From an uncultured Pelagibacteraceae bacterium (lineage in GTDB: Bacteria > Pseudomonadota > Alphaproteobacteria > Pelagibacterales > Pelagibacteraceae): DNA of 50,080 nt. The translations under genes and the position numbers were made by a program. Each line of letters begins with the position of its first letter. Position 1 is the first letter of the stretch. The notes beneath the pieces are model-generated. The model did no database searches and was not told the origin of the DNA. It saw only the letters and a program-made list of their open reading frames with translations. Shown here piece after piece: positions 10,222-19,790 of the stretch. Location: the NCBI GenBank assembly GCA_902632315.1, contig CACPCD010000004.1, positions 1-50,080 of the forward strand. The letters run 5' to 3'.

Positions 10222-11433
10222 TTAAACCTTTTCAAAAATTAATGCAGCATTAGTTCCACCAAAACCAAAACTATTAGACATTACAGTATTTAAAGTTGCA
10301 CCAGTTTCAGTTTTTGCAACTATAGGAAATTTTTTAGCCTCCTCATCCATCTCACTAATATTCGCTGAACCAGCGATGAAATTATTTTTCATCATAATTA
10401 AACAATATATGGCTTCATGCACAGAAGCAGCACCAAGAGGATGACCTGATAGAGATTTTGTTGAACTTATTTTTGGAATATTGTCTCCAAAAGTACTTTT
10501 AACTGCATTTAACTCCGTAATATCTCCAACTGGAGTAGAAGTTCCGTGAGTATTAATATAATCAATTTTATTTTTAGCTGTAGACATTGCCATTTGCATA
10601 CATCTTACAGCCCCCTCGCCTGATGGCGCTACCATATCGTACCCGTCTGAAGTTGCTCCATAACCAGTTAATTCAGCATAAATTTTAGCACCTCTAGCTT
10701 TAGCGTGTTCGTATTCCTCAAGCACTAAAACTCCACCACCACCTGCGATTACAAACCCATCTCTAGTTTTGTCATAAGCTCTTGATGCTGTCTCAGGAGT
10801 ATCATTATATTTTGATGATAAAGCAGTCATAGCATCAAACATCGCAGTCATCGCCCAGTGAATCTCCTCACTACCTCCTGCAAAAACAACATCCTGTTTT
10901 CCCATTTGTATTAGTTCCATTGAATTACCAATACAATGTCCACTAGTTGCACATGCAGAGCTCATTGTATAATTTGTTCCTTTTATTTTAAAAGGCACAG
11001 CTAGAGTTGCTGATGCTGTACTTGCCATAGTTCTTGGGACAATAAATGGCCCCATTAGTTTTGGAGTTTTAGCTCGAGTTTTATCGGCTGCTAAAATAAC
11101 ATTTTCAATTGATGGGCCACCTGAACCCATAACAATACCCGTCTTGAAATTACTAATTTCTTTTTCTTCTAAGCCAGAGTCTTTTATAGCTTCATTCATA
11201 GCTATATAGTTGTAAGCTGAACCAGATCCCATAAATCTTATTGTTTTTCTGTCAATATGATCTTCAAGTTTAATATTTGGTTTTCCATGAACATGACTTT
11301 TAAGGTTATGCTCTTTATATTCTTCTGCAAAAGATATTCCTGATTTAGAGTTCAACAGTGAATTATGCACCTCTTCTTGATTATTACCTAAACAAGAAAC
11401 AATACCTAAGCCTGTTATAACTACTCTCCTCAT
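10222..11433 (-). CDS. fabB: 3-oxoacyl-[acyl-carrier-protein] synthase I
   Basis: Condensing enzyme of fatty acid elongation, needed for extending cis-unsaturated chains made by FabA. The 403-residue thiolase-fold protein shows the active Cys in [12 protein letters not shown], and the two catalytic histidines in [10 protein letters not shown] and SGHPLGAAS. Pairing with fabA supports type I (FabB) rather than FabF. Its ATG shares a base with the fabA stop (TAATG at 11431-11435 on the minus strand), implying coupled translation. Confidence 0.93.
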   Translation of the reverse strand: MRRVVITGLGIVSCLGNNQEEVHNSLLNSKSGISFAEEYKEHNLKSHVHGKPNIKLEDHIDRKTIRFMGSGSAYNYIAMNEAIKDSGLEEKEISNFKTGIVMGSGGPSIENVILAADKTRAKTPKLMGPFIVPRTMASTASATLAVPFKIKGTNYTMSSACATSGHCIGNSMELIQMGKQDVVFAGGSEEIHWAMTAMFDAMTALSSKYNDTPETASRAYDKTRDGFVIAGGGGVLVLEEYEHAKARGAKIYAELTGYGATSDGYDMVAPSGEGAVRCMQMAMSTAKNKIDYINTHGTSTPVGDITELNAVKSTFGDNIPKISSTKSLSGHPLGAASVHEAIYCLIMMKNNFIAGSANISEMDEEAKKFPIVAKTETGATLNTVMSNSFGFGGTNAALIFEKV

Positions 11434-11933
11434 TATTTAAAAAGTCCTACTTTCAAACTTTCAGCAGAATATATCTTTTTACCATCTGCTAGAACAACAC
11501 CATTTGCAAGACCTACAGTTGTTCCACCTGGTGACATAATTTTTTTCATATCTATTTCATATCTAACTAAACTAATGTTTTCTAGAACTTCTCCTGTAAA
11601 TTTCACTGTTCCAACTCCTAGGGCTCTACCTCTTCCAGGGTTTCCTATCCAACCTAAATAAAAACCCACTAACTGCCACATAGCATCAAGACCAAGACAA
11701 CCAGGCATAACAGGATCCTCTTTGAAATGGCAATCAAAAAACCAAAGATTTTTTTTTATGTCCAGCTCTGCTTTCAATGAGCCTTTTTTAAAAGCGCCAT
11801 CATTATCGTTAATTTCGGTTATTCTGTCAAACATGAGCATTGGGGGTAAAGGCAGTCTAGCATTTCCTGGGCCAAAAAGTTTTCCATTTCCACAATTAAT
11901 GAGCTCATCGTATGAATATGAGTTTTTTTTCAT
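11433..11933 (-). CDS. fabA: 3-hydroxydecanoyl-ACP dehydratase/isomerase
   Basis: Hot-dog-fold enzyme that dehydrates 3-hydroxydecanoyl-ACP and isomerises trans-2 to cis-3, the branch point of unsaturated fatty acid synthesis. It has 166 residues. The catalytic His and Asp occur in [20 protein letters not shown], and the usual [12 protein letters not shown] stretch precedes it. It is first in fabA-fabB-fabI and is transcribed away from the Irr-type regulator; the operator-like box at 11992-12008 lies 58 bases upstream of its start and could influence both directions. Confidence 0.95.
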   Translation of the reverse strand: MKKNSYSYDELINCGNGKLFGPGNARLPLPPMLMFDRITEINDNDGAFKKGSLKAELDIKKNLWFFDCHFKEDPVMPGCLGLDAMWQLVGFYLGWIGNPGRGRALGVGTVKFTGEVLENISLVRYEIDMKKIMSPGGTTVGLANGVVLADGKKIYSAESLKVGLFK

Positions 11934-11991
11934 AAAATTAAATATTCTTATTACTTGATTTTAAAGGTTAATCATATACTTTTTAAAGTTG

Positions 11992-12008
11992 TTTAGAACA
12001 ATTATAAA
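11992..12008. promoter_or_regulatory. Fur-family (Irr-like) operator upstream of irr
   Basis: TTTAGAA (11992-11998), CAA, TTATAAA (12002-12008). Both arms are identical to those of the site in the katG promoter at 12462-12478, with the same three-base spacer, so 15 of 17 bases agree. The left arm equals half of the rhizobial iron control element bound by Irr (TTTAGAA...TTCTAAA, as I recall it). The right arm differs from the mirrored half by one base. It lies 16 bases before the GTG I assign to the regulator and suggests autoregulation. Confidence 0.6.
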
Positions 12009-12024
12009 TTATATTGTCTTTTTT

Positions 12025-12423
12025 GTGAAATATATAGATAAATTAAGAAATTCTGGATTAAGACCTACAAAACAGAGACTTCAAATATGTAAAGTTTTAT
12101 TTGATACTAAAAAGACATTTCATTTTACAATAAATGATCTTGCTAAAAAAATTAAGAAACAAATTAATGATAACATCTCTTTAGCAACAATTTATAATAC
12201 TATTCATGCATTTGAAAAAAAAGGATATTTAAAACAAATTCCAATAAATTCTAATGAGACATATTTTGATACAAATATTTCTGATCATCATCATTTTTAT
12301 GATTTAAAAGAGGAAAGATTAATTGATTTAGAAAATTCTGATGTTGGGCCAATAAATATTAAGAAAAAAATTAACGGAAAAAAAATTAAATCAGTAGAAG
12401 TTCTAGTCAAGCTTGAAGATTAA
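12025..12423 (+). CDS. irr: Fur-family transcriptional regulator, Irr type
   Basis: DNA-binding regulator of iron/haem and peroxide genes. From GTG 12025 it has 132 residues; the frame is open to a TTG at 11989, but that start would place the operator box inside the gene and add a hydrophobic tail, so I prefer GTG. The Fur winged helix is clear: GLRPTKQRLQICKVLF near the N-terminus and the recognition helix SLATIYNTIHAFEKKGYLKQI. A histidine-rich stretch DHHHFYD follows. Only one cysteine is present, so the CxxC zinc site of Fur/PerR is missing, as in Irr. The position beside fabA is where irr sits in many alphaproteobacteria. Confidence 0.8.
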   Translation: MKYIDKLRNSGLRPTKQRLQICKVLFDTKKTFHFTINDLAKKIKKQINDNISLATIYNTIHAFEKKGYLKQIPINSNETYFDTNISDHHHFYDLKEERLIDLENSDVGPINIKKKINGKKIKSVEVLVKLED

Positions 12424-12451
12424 CTTTTTCAATTTTTCATTTTTTATCTCA

Positions 12452-12480
12452 TTGACACTTATTTAGAATCATTATAAAGT
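12452..12480 (+). promoter_or_regulatory. katG promoter
   Basis: A consensus -35 TTGACA (12452-12457) is followed after 17 bases by TAAAGT (12475-12480). The predicted start falls near 12487, so the GAGGAG at 12486-12491 would be at the very 5' end of the mRNA, 7-11 bases before the ATG. The operator-like palindrome at 12462-12478 fills the spacer and touches the -10, an arrangement suited to repression by steric block. Confidence 0.65.
12462..12478. promoter_or_regulatory. Fur-family (Irr-like) operator in the katG promoter
   Basis: TTTAGAA (12462-12468), TCA, TTATAAA (12472-12478). It has the same arms and spacing as the box upstream of irr. Read as a 7-1-7 element (TTAGAAT-C-ATTATAA, 12463-12477) it differs at one position from the PerR box of Bacillus as I recall it. 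It lies between -35 and -10 of katG, so binding by the adjacent regulator should repress the gene. Confidence 0.65.
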
Positions 12481-12497
12481 ATTCCGAGGAGACAATT

Positions 12498-14735
12498 ATG
12501 AGTACGGAAAGTTATAAAAAAAAATCATTTAAATCAGAACAATTAAGCAAATGTCCATTTACTGGAACAGGAACACCAGCAAAATTCTCTGCTGGTAGGG
12601 GGCAAACAAATAGAGATTTTTGGCCTAATAGTCTTAATTTAAAAATTTTAAGCCAACACTCTGAATTATCAAATCCAATGGATAAAAAATTTAATTATTC
12701 AAAAGAATTTAAAAAACTTAACTTCAAGGCTCTTAAGAAAGATTTAAAAAAATTAATGACAAGTTCCCAGGAATGGTGGCCAGCAGACTACGGTCATTAC
12801 GGCCCTCTATTTATAAGACTTGCATGGCACGCTGCAGGTACTTATAGAACTGGTGATGGTAGAGGTGGAGCAGGAACAGGCAATCAACGTTTTGCGCCAT
12901 TAAATGCATGGCCAGATAACGTAAATTTAGATAAAGCAAGATTACTTCTATGGCCAATTAAAAAGAAATATGGAAAAAAAATATCTTGGGCAGATTTATT
13001 TATATTAGTTGGTAACGTTGCCCTTGAGTCTATGGGATTTAAAACATTTGGTTTTGGTGCTGGTAGGAAAGATATATGGGAGCCAGAAGATGATATTTAT
13101 TGGGGATCAGAAAAAGAAATGCTTGGTGTTAATAGATATAGTGGAAAAAGAGATTTAGAACAACCACTTGGTGCTTCGCATATGGGACTGATATATGTAA
13201 ATCCTCAAGGTCCTGATGCAAATCCTGATCCATTACTTGCAGCTCATGATATAAGAGAAACATTTGGAAGAATGGCAATGAATGACTACGAAACAGCGGC
13301 TTTAGTTGCTGGAGGTCACACATTTGGAAAATCTCACGGAGCTGCTCCAGAATCTCATAAAGGACCAGACCCCGAGGCTTCTAAAATTCAAGATCAAGCA
13401 ACAGGATGGAACAGTAATTTTAAGTCGGGAAAAGGTGTAGATACGATTAGTAGTGGTATAGAGGGTGCATGGACTCAAAACCCAATTAAATGGGATATGG
13501 GATATTTAGATTGTTTATATGGACATGAATGGGAACTTACAAAAAGCCCAGCAGGCGCTCATCAGTGGACCCCAAAGAAAAATGGTCAAGAAATAAAAAT
13601 GGTTCCTGACGCTCATAAAAAAAATGTTTTACATCCACCAATGATGCAGACAACTGATATCTCATTAAAAGTTGACCCGAGCTATGGCCCTATAACAAAA
13701 CATTTTCATAAAAATCCTAGAGAGTTTCACGACGCTTTTGCAAGAGCCTGGTTTAAATTGACTCATAGAGATATGGGTCCACGAGCCTGTTATTTGGGAA
13801 ATGAAGTTCCAAAAGAAGAATTGATTTGGCAGGATCCAATAGATAAACCAAAATATAAGATTAAAATAAAAGATATTAAAAAACTTAAGTCAGATGTGAT
13901 AAAATCTAAAATTTCTGTTTCTGACCTAGTCTCAACAGCATGGGCTTCAGCTTCAACATTTAGAGGATCCGACAAAAGAGGTGGAGCAAATGGTGCAAGA
14001 ATAATGCTTGAACCTCAAAAAAGTTGGAAGGTTAACAATCCAAAAAAACTTTCTCAAGTAATCAAAGTTTTACAAAAAATAAAAAACAAATTTGATACTA
14101 AAACTAAAAGTGTTTCAATGGCTGATTTGATAGTTTTAGCTGGAAATGTAGGAATAGAAATAGCAGCTAAAAAAGCAGGTCAAAATATTATTGTGCCATT
14201 TTCACCTGGAAGAGGAGATGCTAGACAAGATCAAACAGATATTCACTCATTTGGTCTCTTAGAACCACAAGCGGATGGGTTTAGAAATTATTTAAATGAG
14301 ATATCAGAAAATGTATCAGCTGAGGAAAAATTAATTGATAAGTCCCAATTAATGGGACTAACTGCACCAGAAATGACAGCTCTTATTGGTGGACTACGAG
14401 TTTTGAATACTAATTATGATGGTTCTAAATTAGGAGTTTTTACAAATAAGCCTGGAACACTTTCTAATGATTATTTTGTAAATTTACTAGATATGGCAAC
14501 CACTTGGAAAGAAACAGACGAGTCGGAACAAACATTTGTTGGTACAGATAGAAAAACAAATAAAATTAAGTGGAAAGGAACTAGGGTCGATCTTATCTTT
14601 GGATCTAATTCACAACTAAGAGCGCTAGCTGAAGTGTATGCTTGTGAAGACTCTCAGCCCAAGTTTATCAACGATTTTGTCACTGCATGGGTCAAAGTGA
14701 TGAATGCAGATAGATTTGATTTAAAGTTAAACTAA
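12498..14735 (+). CDS. katG: Catalase-peroxidase KatG
   Basis: Haem enzyme that removes hydrogen peroxide by catalase and peroxidase reactions. The 745 residues form the usual two tandem peroxidase-like halves. In the active N-terminal half I see R107-W110-H111 (RLAWHAAG), Y233 (LIYVNPQG) and M259, which with W110 form the family's Trp-Tyr-Met cross-link, and the proximal H274 ([10 protein letters not shown]). No signal peptide is apparent. A strong GAGGAG ribosome binding site precedes the ATG. It has its own promoter with an Irr-like operator and is followed after 19 bases by an oxygenase gene. Codon use resembles its neighbours, so no sign of recent transfer. Confidence 0.97.
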   Translation: MSTESYKKKSFKSEQLSKCPFTGTGTPAKFSAGRGQTNRDFWPNSLNLKILSQHSELSNPMDKKFNYSKEFKKLNFKALKKDLKKLMTSSQEWWPADYGHYGPLFIRLAWHAAGTYRTGDGRGGAGTGNQRFAPLNAWPDNVNLDKARLLLWPIKKKYGKKISWADLFILVGNVALESMGFKTFGFGAGRKDIWEPEDDIYWGSEKEMLGVNRYSGKRDLEQPLGASHMGLIYVNPQGPDANPDPLLAAHDIRETFGRMAMNDYETAALVAGGHTFGKSHGAAPESHKGPDPEASKIQDQATGWNSNFKSGKGVDTISSGIEGAWTQNPIKWDMGYLDCLYGHEWELTKSPAGAHQWTPKKNGQEIKMVPDAHKKNVLHPPMMQTTDISLKVDPSYGPITKHFHKNPREFHDAFARAWFKLTHRDMGPRACYLGNEVPKEELIWQDPIDKPKYKIKIKDIKKLKSDVIKSKISVSDLVSTAWASASTFRGSDKRGGANGARIMLEPQKSWKVNNPKKLSQVIKVLQKIKNKFDTKTKSVSMADLIVLAGNVGIEIAAKKAGQNIIVPFSPGRGDARQDQTDIHSFGLLEPQADGFRNYLNEISENVSAEEKLIDKSQLMGLTAPEMTALIGGLRVLNTNYDGSKLGVFTNKPGTLSNDYFVNLLDMATTWKETDESEQTFVGTDRKTNKIKWKGTRVDLIFGSNSQLRALAEVYACEDSQPKFINDFVTAWVKVMNADRFDLKLN

Positions 14736-14754
14736 CAGAATTATAAATTATTTT

Positions 14755-15351
14755 ATGCCAACAGTGAGTTTCGAAGACTTTTATCAAGTTCCAGATTTAA
14801 ATTTTGATATTTCAAAATTAAGAAAAGATTTAGAAAAGATTTTAAAAAATAAACAATTTAATTCTCCGGGTGTTACTCACTTTGGAGCTATCCCAATAAA
14901 TCAAATTCCAAATGATGAAAATTCCATAAAAGGGAATAACATTAGGGGTAAATATTGGACTATTGCAGATGACACTGGAAAAGAGGTTTCTAGAGATATT
15001 GAAATTGATGAATCTAAATATTCACAGATAGTTCCTGAATTTGAAAATACCTATTTTAAAGAGGTATATGAAACATTAGCTAAAAAATTCAAACTAGGTA
15101 GGGTTAGGTTATTATTAAAAGAACCAAGGTCAACTTTAAGTTGGCATAAAGATCCTGAATGCAGACTCCATGTTCCTATAATTACAAATAAGGGCTGTTC
15201 AATGGTTATTGAAAACGTTGCGAAACATCTTCCTGCTGATGGAAAAGTTTGGATAACGAATAACACAAAATATCATAATTTTTTTAATGGAGGAGAACAA
15301 GCAAGAATACATTTAGTTGCATGTGTTCTAGAAAGCCCTTTTCAAGATTAA
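14755..15351 (+). CDS. 2-oxoglutarate/Fe(II) oxygenase, aspartyl/asparaginyl beta-hydroxylase-like
   Basis: Probable iron- and 2-oxoglutarate-dependent hydroxylase of 198 residues; substrate unknown. The iron-binding HxD is seen in STLSWHKDPECRLHVPI near residue 130, and the distal His plus the 2-oxoglutarate-binding Arg in HNFFNGGEQARIHLVACVL near the C-terminus, spaced as in the aspartyl/asparaginyl hydroxylase family. It follows katG by 19 bases without an evident promoter, so it may be co-transcribed and under the same control. Whether it is linked to peroxide or iron metabolism is inference from position only. Confidence 0.7.
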   Translation: MPTVSFEDFYQVPDLNFDISKLRKDLEKILKNKQFNSPGVTHFGAIPINQIPNDENSIKGNNIRGKYWTIADDTGKEVSRDIEIDESKYSQIVPEFENTYFKEVYETLAKKFKLGRVRLLLKEPRSTLSWHKDPECRLHVPIITNKGCSMVIENVAKHLPADGKVWITNNTKYHNFFNGGEQARIHLVACVLESPFQD

Positions 15352-15379
15352 ACATAAATTTTTATAAATTATCTTAAAC

Positions 15380-15835
15380 CTAATTGATTGAACCCCAAAC
15401 ATTATTTGTTTTAATCCAGCCTTTAAAATCCTCAGATTTTATTTTACACCAATTAAGTTTACATTTTTGAACGACTAACATCCTACCTTTTTTGATTTTA
15501 GCAATAGGTTTTGCAAAATTATTAGGTTTTTGGAATAGGATTTTATCTTCTAAGACAATTAATGAGTTTATCTTTTTTAACTGAGAAACATGTATCCAAC
15601 CACTATTATTTTTGATATCAATAATTCTTCTGAAATTTTCTTTTTTATCTATTAGTTTTATTGGATAGTCGAGTTTTTTATAAACATATTTGACAGGAGA
15701 GTCAAAACTTGGACCATATCTTACATTAACTTTATTTTTTTTTAATGATAGAAAAATTTCACCTGCGTTTGCATATGAAACAATACATGAAATAAAAAAA
15801 AATAATAAAATCTTTGTATTTATTTGCAGTGACAT
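15380..15835 (-). CDS. Secreted SH3-domain protein
   Basis: 151 residues with a cleavable signal peptide ending near ANA-GE (about residue 25), so periplasmic. Two bacterial SH3-like repeats follow: NVRYGPSFDSPVKYVY...GWIHVSQL and ILFQKPNNFAKPIAKIKKGRMLVVQKC...GWIKTNNVWG. Such proteins are thought to bind cell wall or act as scaffolds; no enzymatic motif is seen. It is the last gene of the ubiE-ubiB-coaBC-dut operon and overlaps the upstream ThiF-like gene by 16 bases. Confidence 0.8.
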   Translation of the reverse strand: MSLQINTKILLFFFISCIVSYANAGEIFLSLKKNKVNVRYGPSFDSPVKYVYKKLDYPIKLIDKKENFRRIIDIKNNSGWIHVSQLKKINSLIVLEDKILFQKPNNFAKPIAKIKKGRMLVVQKCKLNWCKIKSEDFKGWIKTNNVWGSIN

Positions 15836-16575
15836 TGTTTTCTTTTTTTTATTTTTACTTTTCTAAAATTCAAATTTAGCAAATCAAGGATTAAAATAAA
15901 CTTATTCAAATTCTTACCGATATTTAAAATTTGTTTCAAAATCTCATTAGCCTGAATAGCTCCAACTACAGCAGCTACATTTCCTAAAACTCCATCATAC
16001 TCACAGTTTAATATATCATCTGAAATTTCGTTCTCTTGAAAAAAACATCTTAAGCAAGGATTTTTTAAATCTTTAAAATTAAACGTAAAGACATGACCAT
16101 CAAATTTACTTATTGCCCCAGTTACGAGAAATTTTTTTGAAAGATTACATAAATCATTAATTAAAAATTTTGTTTTGAAATTGTCTGATCCATCAATAAT
16201 ATGAGTGTAATCTTTAAGAATTTTCTTAAAATTATTTTTATTAGCTCGTATTTTGTAAGAAATAACTTTCGTGTTAGGGTTTATTTGATTTAATTTTTTT
16301 TTTGCAACATCTACTTTAAATTTATTTAAATCATTTGTATTATATAGACTCTGTCGATGTATATTTGATAAATCAACTTTATCAAAGTCAATTATCCCGA
16401 TTGAACCAACTCCTGCTCTTGCTAAAAATTCTGCTGCCGGACAACCCAATCCTCCCATCCCAACAATTAAGACTTTAGAATTAATAATTTTTTTCTGCCC
16501 TAAAATTCCTACATTTTTAAGGATAATTTGACGTGAGAATCGCTCAATTTGATCTTTATTTAATTTTGATTTCAT
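15820..16575 (-). CDS. ThiF/MoeB/HesA-family adenylyltransferase
   Basis: E1-like enzyme that adenylates the C-terminus of a small sulphur-carrier protein in thiamine or molybdopterin synthesis; which carrier is not decidable here. The 251 residues contain the ATP-binding VLIVGMGGLGCPAAEFLARAG, the SNIHRQSLY stretch with the catalytic Arg, and DGSDNFKTKFLINDLC. The usual first zinc pair is present as CLRCF near residue 175, and CHC at the C-terminus could supply the second pair. It overlaps dut by four bases (ATGA). Confidence 0.85.
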   Translation of the reverse strand: MKSKLNKDQIERFSRQIILKNVGILGQKKIINSKVLIVGMGGLGCPAAEFLARAGVGSIGIIDFDKVDLSNIHRQSLYNTNDLNKFKVDVAKKKLNQINPNTKVISYKIRANKNNFKKILKDYTHIIDGSDNFKTKFLINDLCNLSKKFLVTGAISKFDGHVFTFNFKDLKNPCLRCFFQENEISDDILNCEYDGVLGNVAAVVGAIQANEILKQILNIGKNLNKFILILDLLNLNFRKVKIKKRKQCHCK

Positions 16576-17009
16576 TTACCCGTTGATCCAAAACCACCTT
16601 CCCCTCTAAGAGTTTCAGGTAGATCTTCACTTTCTTCGAATTCCATTTTGATGACAGGAGTCAATATCATCTGAGCTATTCTATCTCCATTATTAATTAC
16701 AAAATTTTTATCACCATGATTAAAAATAATTACTTTAATTTCTCCTCTATAATCACTGTCAATAGTGCCAGGTGTATTTAAAACAGTTATACTATTTTTA
16801 GCTGCTAAACCAGACCGTGGTCTAATCTGAATTTCAAAATCTTTTGAAAATGCGACAGATAAACCTGTAGAGACTAATGTTGATGTTTTTGGTTTTAAAG
16901 AAATAGGGTTTTTTATAAAAGCCATTAAATCCATACCCGATGCCCCTTCAGTTTTATATGTAGGTAATTTTACGTTTGGATCTAATCTTTTAATTAGTAC
17001 TTTAGCCAT
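16572..17009 (-). CDS. dut: dUTP diphosphatase
   Basis: Hydrolyses dUTP to dUMP and pyrophosphate, preventing uracil incorporation and feeding dTMP synthesis. The 145-residue trimeric-type protein shows the family motifs in order: GASGMDLMA (1), RPRSGLAAKNS (2), NTPGTIDSDYRGEIKV (3), NGDRIAQMILTPV (4) and the C-terminal RGEGGFGSTG (5). It overlaps the end of coaBC by eight bases. Pairing of dut with coaBC is widespread in proteobacteria. Confidence 0.96.
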   Translation of the reverse strand: MAKVLIKRLDPNVKLPTYKTEGASGMDLMAFIKNPISLKPKTSTLVSTGLSVAFSKDFEIQIRPRSGLAAKNSITVLNTPGTIDSDYRGEIKVIIFNHGDKNFVINNGDRIAQMILTPVIKMEFEESEDLPETLRGEGGFGSTGK

Positions 17010-18213
17010 TACTAATATGATTGACTATTCTGTCGACTATCTCCTCTGATATTTCTGACTTTTTTCTAAATGATAGCTTTTCTGTTTTTTTTTTATTATC
17101 TTTATAATGTATTACGACTTCATTATAATCAGAATTGAAACCAGAATTATTTTTTGAAACATCATTTGCTATTATCCAATCACAATTTTTATTAGATAAT
17201 TTTTGAATTGCGTTTTCATTTAACTGATCTGTTTCAGCAGCAAAACCTATTACTAATTTTGGTCGCATTGAATTGTGGTTAGAAACATAATGTAGTATAT
17301 CTACATTTTTTTCTAAATTTAATGTTAAATTATCTTGCTTCTTTATTTTGGTTGAACTCATTTTTTTTAATTTGAAATCTGCTACTGCAGCAGAAAATAT
17401 TGCTATATCTGCAGGCAAATTTTGTTGAGTAGCTTTTAACATCTCTTCAGCAGTCTCAACTTTGACAAGATTTATATTTTCTCCTACCTCTAGGTTCGTT
17501 GGTCCAGATATTAATGTGGTATTAAAACCTTTTTTTGAAAGAGATTTTGCAATCTCAAAACCTTGTTTTCCGCTTGATTTATTTGAGATGAATCTTACAG
17601 GATCAAGATATTCATAAGTTGGACCTGCTGTTATCAGAGCTTTAATCTTTTTGTTTTTTTGTTTATTAAGTAAAAAATCTTTAATTTCATTGAAAATATC
17701 TATAGGATCAGACATCTTTCCCTCCCCATATTCACCGCATGCCATATCCCCAGTTACTGGTCCAATAACTTTATAACCAAAGTTCTTTAAAGTTTTTAAA
17801 TTATCTTTTGTTGATTGATGCTCCCACATTCTTACATTCATTGCTGGAGCCAAAAAAATTTGTTTATTTGACGCAAGTATCACTGTCGAAGCTAAATCGT
17901 CGGAAGATCCAAAACTAAGTTTTGCAATTGTATTTGCTGTTGCAGGAGCTATAATGATTACATCAGCCCATCTTGATAATGATATGTGGTCCATTTCGGC
18001 TTCGTTCTCTAAATTGAAAAGATCATCGTAAACTTTGCCTTGAGATAAAGAAGAAATGGATAAAGGAGTTACAAATTCTTTTGCACTTTTAGTTAGAATC
18101 GTTTTTATTTCTGCGTTATATTTTTTGAATAATCTAATTGTTTCAAGACTTTTGTAAGCAGATATGCCTCCACAAATTATAAATAAAATTTTTTTATTTG
18201 TTAAATCTTTCAT
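17002..18213 (-). CDS. coaBC: Bifunctional phosphopantothenoylcysteine decarboxylase/synthetase
   Basis: Two sequential steps of coenzyme A synthesis. The N-terminal flavoprotein domain (CoaC, about 1-180) has ICGGISAYKS, the active His region and APAMNVRMWEH. The C-terminal CoaB domain (about 190-400) starts with ALITAGPTYEYLDPVRFISNKSSGKQG and includes SAAVADFKL and the CTP-binding region around GFAAET. At 403 residues it is full length. It starts eight bases after ubiB ends. Confidence 0.96.
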   Translation of the reverse strand: MKDLTNKKILFIICGGISAYKSLETIRLFKKYNAEIKTILTKSAKEFVTPLSISSLSQGKVYDDLFNLENEAEMDHISLSRWADVIIIAPATANTIAKLSFGSSDDLASTVILASNKQIFLAPAMNVRMWEHQSTKDNLKTLKNFGYKVIGPVTGDMACGEYGEGKMSDPIDIFNEIKDFLLNKQKNKKIKALITAGPTYEYLDPVRFISNKSSGKQGFEIAKSLSKKGFNTTLISGPTNLEVGENINLVKVETAEEMLKATQQNLPADIAIFSAAVADFKLKKMSSTKIKKQDNLTLNLEKNVDILHYVSNHNSMRPKLVIGFAAETDQLNENAIQKLSNKNCDWIIANDVSKNNSGFNSDYNEVVIHYKDNKKKTEKLSFRKKSEISEEIVDRIVNHISNG

Positions 18214-18221
18214 TTCAAGAA

Positions 18222-19790
18222 TTAAAATACCAATAATCCAAAAATTACAAGGACTAATAAACCAATAATAGATTGATTCCTAAATGCAATCATTTCTGTT
18301 TTTTTGGTATTCAATGCATTATAAGAATTTGAATTTTGTGGTATCTGCCCACTAGCTAGAAAAGTTAATGCTTGATTAGCCTTATCCATAATTTCAGGAA
18401 ACTCGGGTAACCTTTTTAGGACTTCGTTGGTGTTCTCTAAAGTTTCATTAATCGTCGTAATTGGATCTTTGGTTTCTTTCAACCAACTTTCTAATACAGG
18501 CTTCGAGGTTGTCCAAATGTTTGTGTTTGGATTAAGTTTTCTCGCAACACCTTCAACTACAACCATTGTTTTTTGCAACATTAATAATTGAGGTTGTGTT
18601 TGCATATTAAATTTTTCTGTAACATCAAATAATTGTTTTAATAATTTACCTCCAGAGATATCTTTTACTGCCTGTCCAAAGATTGGCTCACCTATAGATC
18701 TTAATGCTTGCGCAAGGTCGTCTATTGGGACATTTTTTGGTACTAGGCCAGCGATTAAGTGAACTTCAGCAACTTTGCGATAATCTCTTTGAATAAATCC
18801 AAATAATATTTCAGCCAAGAACCTTTTACTCATTTTGTCTAGCCTTCCCATTATTCCAAAATCAATTGGAACTATATGACCATTGTTATCTATGAAAATA
18901 TTCCCTTGATGCATGTCAGCATGAAAAAAACCATCTCTTACCGCATGTCGTAAAAAATTTTGAATAATCGCCTCAGCAATTTTATCAGTCTTAAAATTTC
19001 TTTTTTCTATCTCTTTAGTCTCTCTAATTGATACTCCATCAACCCAATCAAGTGTCATTACATTTTCACTTGTAAAATTCCAATAAATTTGTGGAACTCT
19101 AAAACCAATATCATTCTTTGTATTTTCTGCATATTCATTTGCTGCTGCTGCTTCAAATCTTAAGTCCATTTCAAGATTGGTAATTTCTTTTAATAAAAAA
19201 ACTACCTCAACTAATTTAAGTCTTTTTGTTTTTTTAGCGAAAGATTCTATCAAAAAAGCAAAAAGCATCATCGCATCTATCTCATCATTAAATATTCTCT
19301 TTATATTTGGTCTTAAAATTTTTATAGCAACATCTTTAATTGTTCCATTATCATTAATTTGTGCTTTGTGTACTTGAGCTATAGAAGCAGCGGCGACTGG
19401 TTCGCTAATATTTATAATAGAATTATAAGTTTCAATGCCAAGGTCATTCTTAATGATTTCTTTAGCTTCTAATAATGAAAATGGAGGAAGTTTATCTTGA
19501 AGATTTTCAAGTTTAGCTGAAAGTTCATCACCAATTATATCTGGTCTTGTAGCTAAAAATTGACCAAGTTTTATGAAAGTTGTTCCCATTGACTCTAGAG
19601 AACTAGATAATCTTTCACCTTCATCTTTATTTGTATCATGTTCATTTTTTTTTGAAAAAGAGAAAGACAGAAATTTGAATAATATCTTTACAGCTATTGG
19701 TGGTTCTTTAAATTTTGATGTAATATTGAGAATATCTGATTTAGCGACTTTTCTTCCAAGTTTGAATAAAGTTATTAATTTTTTAAACAT
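18222..19790 (-). CDS. ubiB: Ubiquinone biosynthesis ATPase/kinase-like protein UbiB
   Basis: Membrane-anchored ADCK/Coq8-family protein needed for ubiquinone synthesis. I start at ATG 19790 (522 residues), which shares a base with the ubiE stop; a GTG four codons upstream is possible. The KxGQ motif signature appears as TTFIKLGQFLATRPDIIG, followed by kinase-like elements SIAQVHKA, VAIKILRP, and HADMHQGNIFIDNNGHIVPIDFGIMG. Two hydrophobic C-terminal segments fit the usual membrane anchor. Together with UbiE upstream it marks an aerobic quinone pathway. Confidence 0.94.
   Translation of the reverse strand: MFKKLITLFKLGRKVAKSDILNITSKFKEPPIAVKILFKFLSFSFSKKNEHDTNKDEGERLSSSLESMGTTFIKLGQFLATRPDIIGDELSAKLENLQDKLPPFSLLEAKEIIKNDLGIETYNSIINISEPVAAASIAQVHKAQINDNGTIKDVAIKILRPNIKRIFNDEIDAMMLFAFLIESFAKKTKRLKLVEVVFLLKEITNLEMDLRFEAAAANEYAENTKNDIGFRVPQIYWNFTSENVMTLDWVDGVSIRETKEIEKRNFKTDKIAEAIIQNFLRHAVRDGFFHADMHQGNIFIDNNGHIVPIDFGIMGRLDKMSKRFLAEILFGFIQRDYRKVAEVHLIAGLVPKNVPIDDLAQALRSIGEPIFGQAVKDISGGKLLKQLFDVTEKFNMQTQPQLLMLQKTMVVVEGVARKLNPNTNIWTTSKPVLESWLKETKDPITTINETLENTNEVLKRLPEFPEIMDKANQALTFLASGQIPQNSNSYNALNTKKTEMIAFRNQSIIGLLVLVIFGLLVF

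Noticed and set aside
13129-13323. Minus-strand frame opposite katG
   Set aside because: Shadow of conserved katG sequence with no ribosome binding site or family resemblance.
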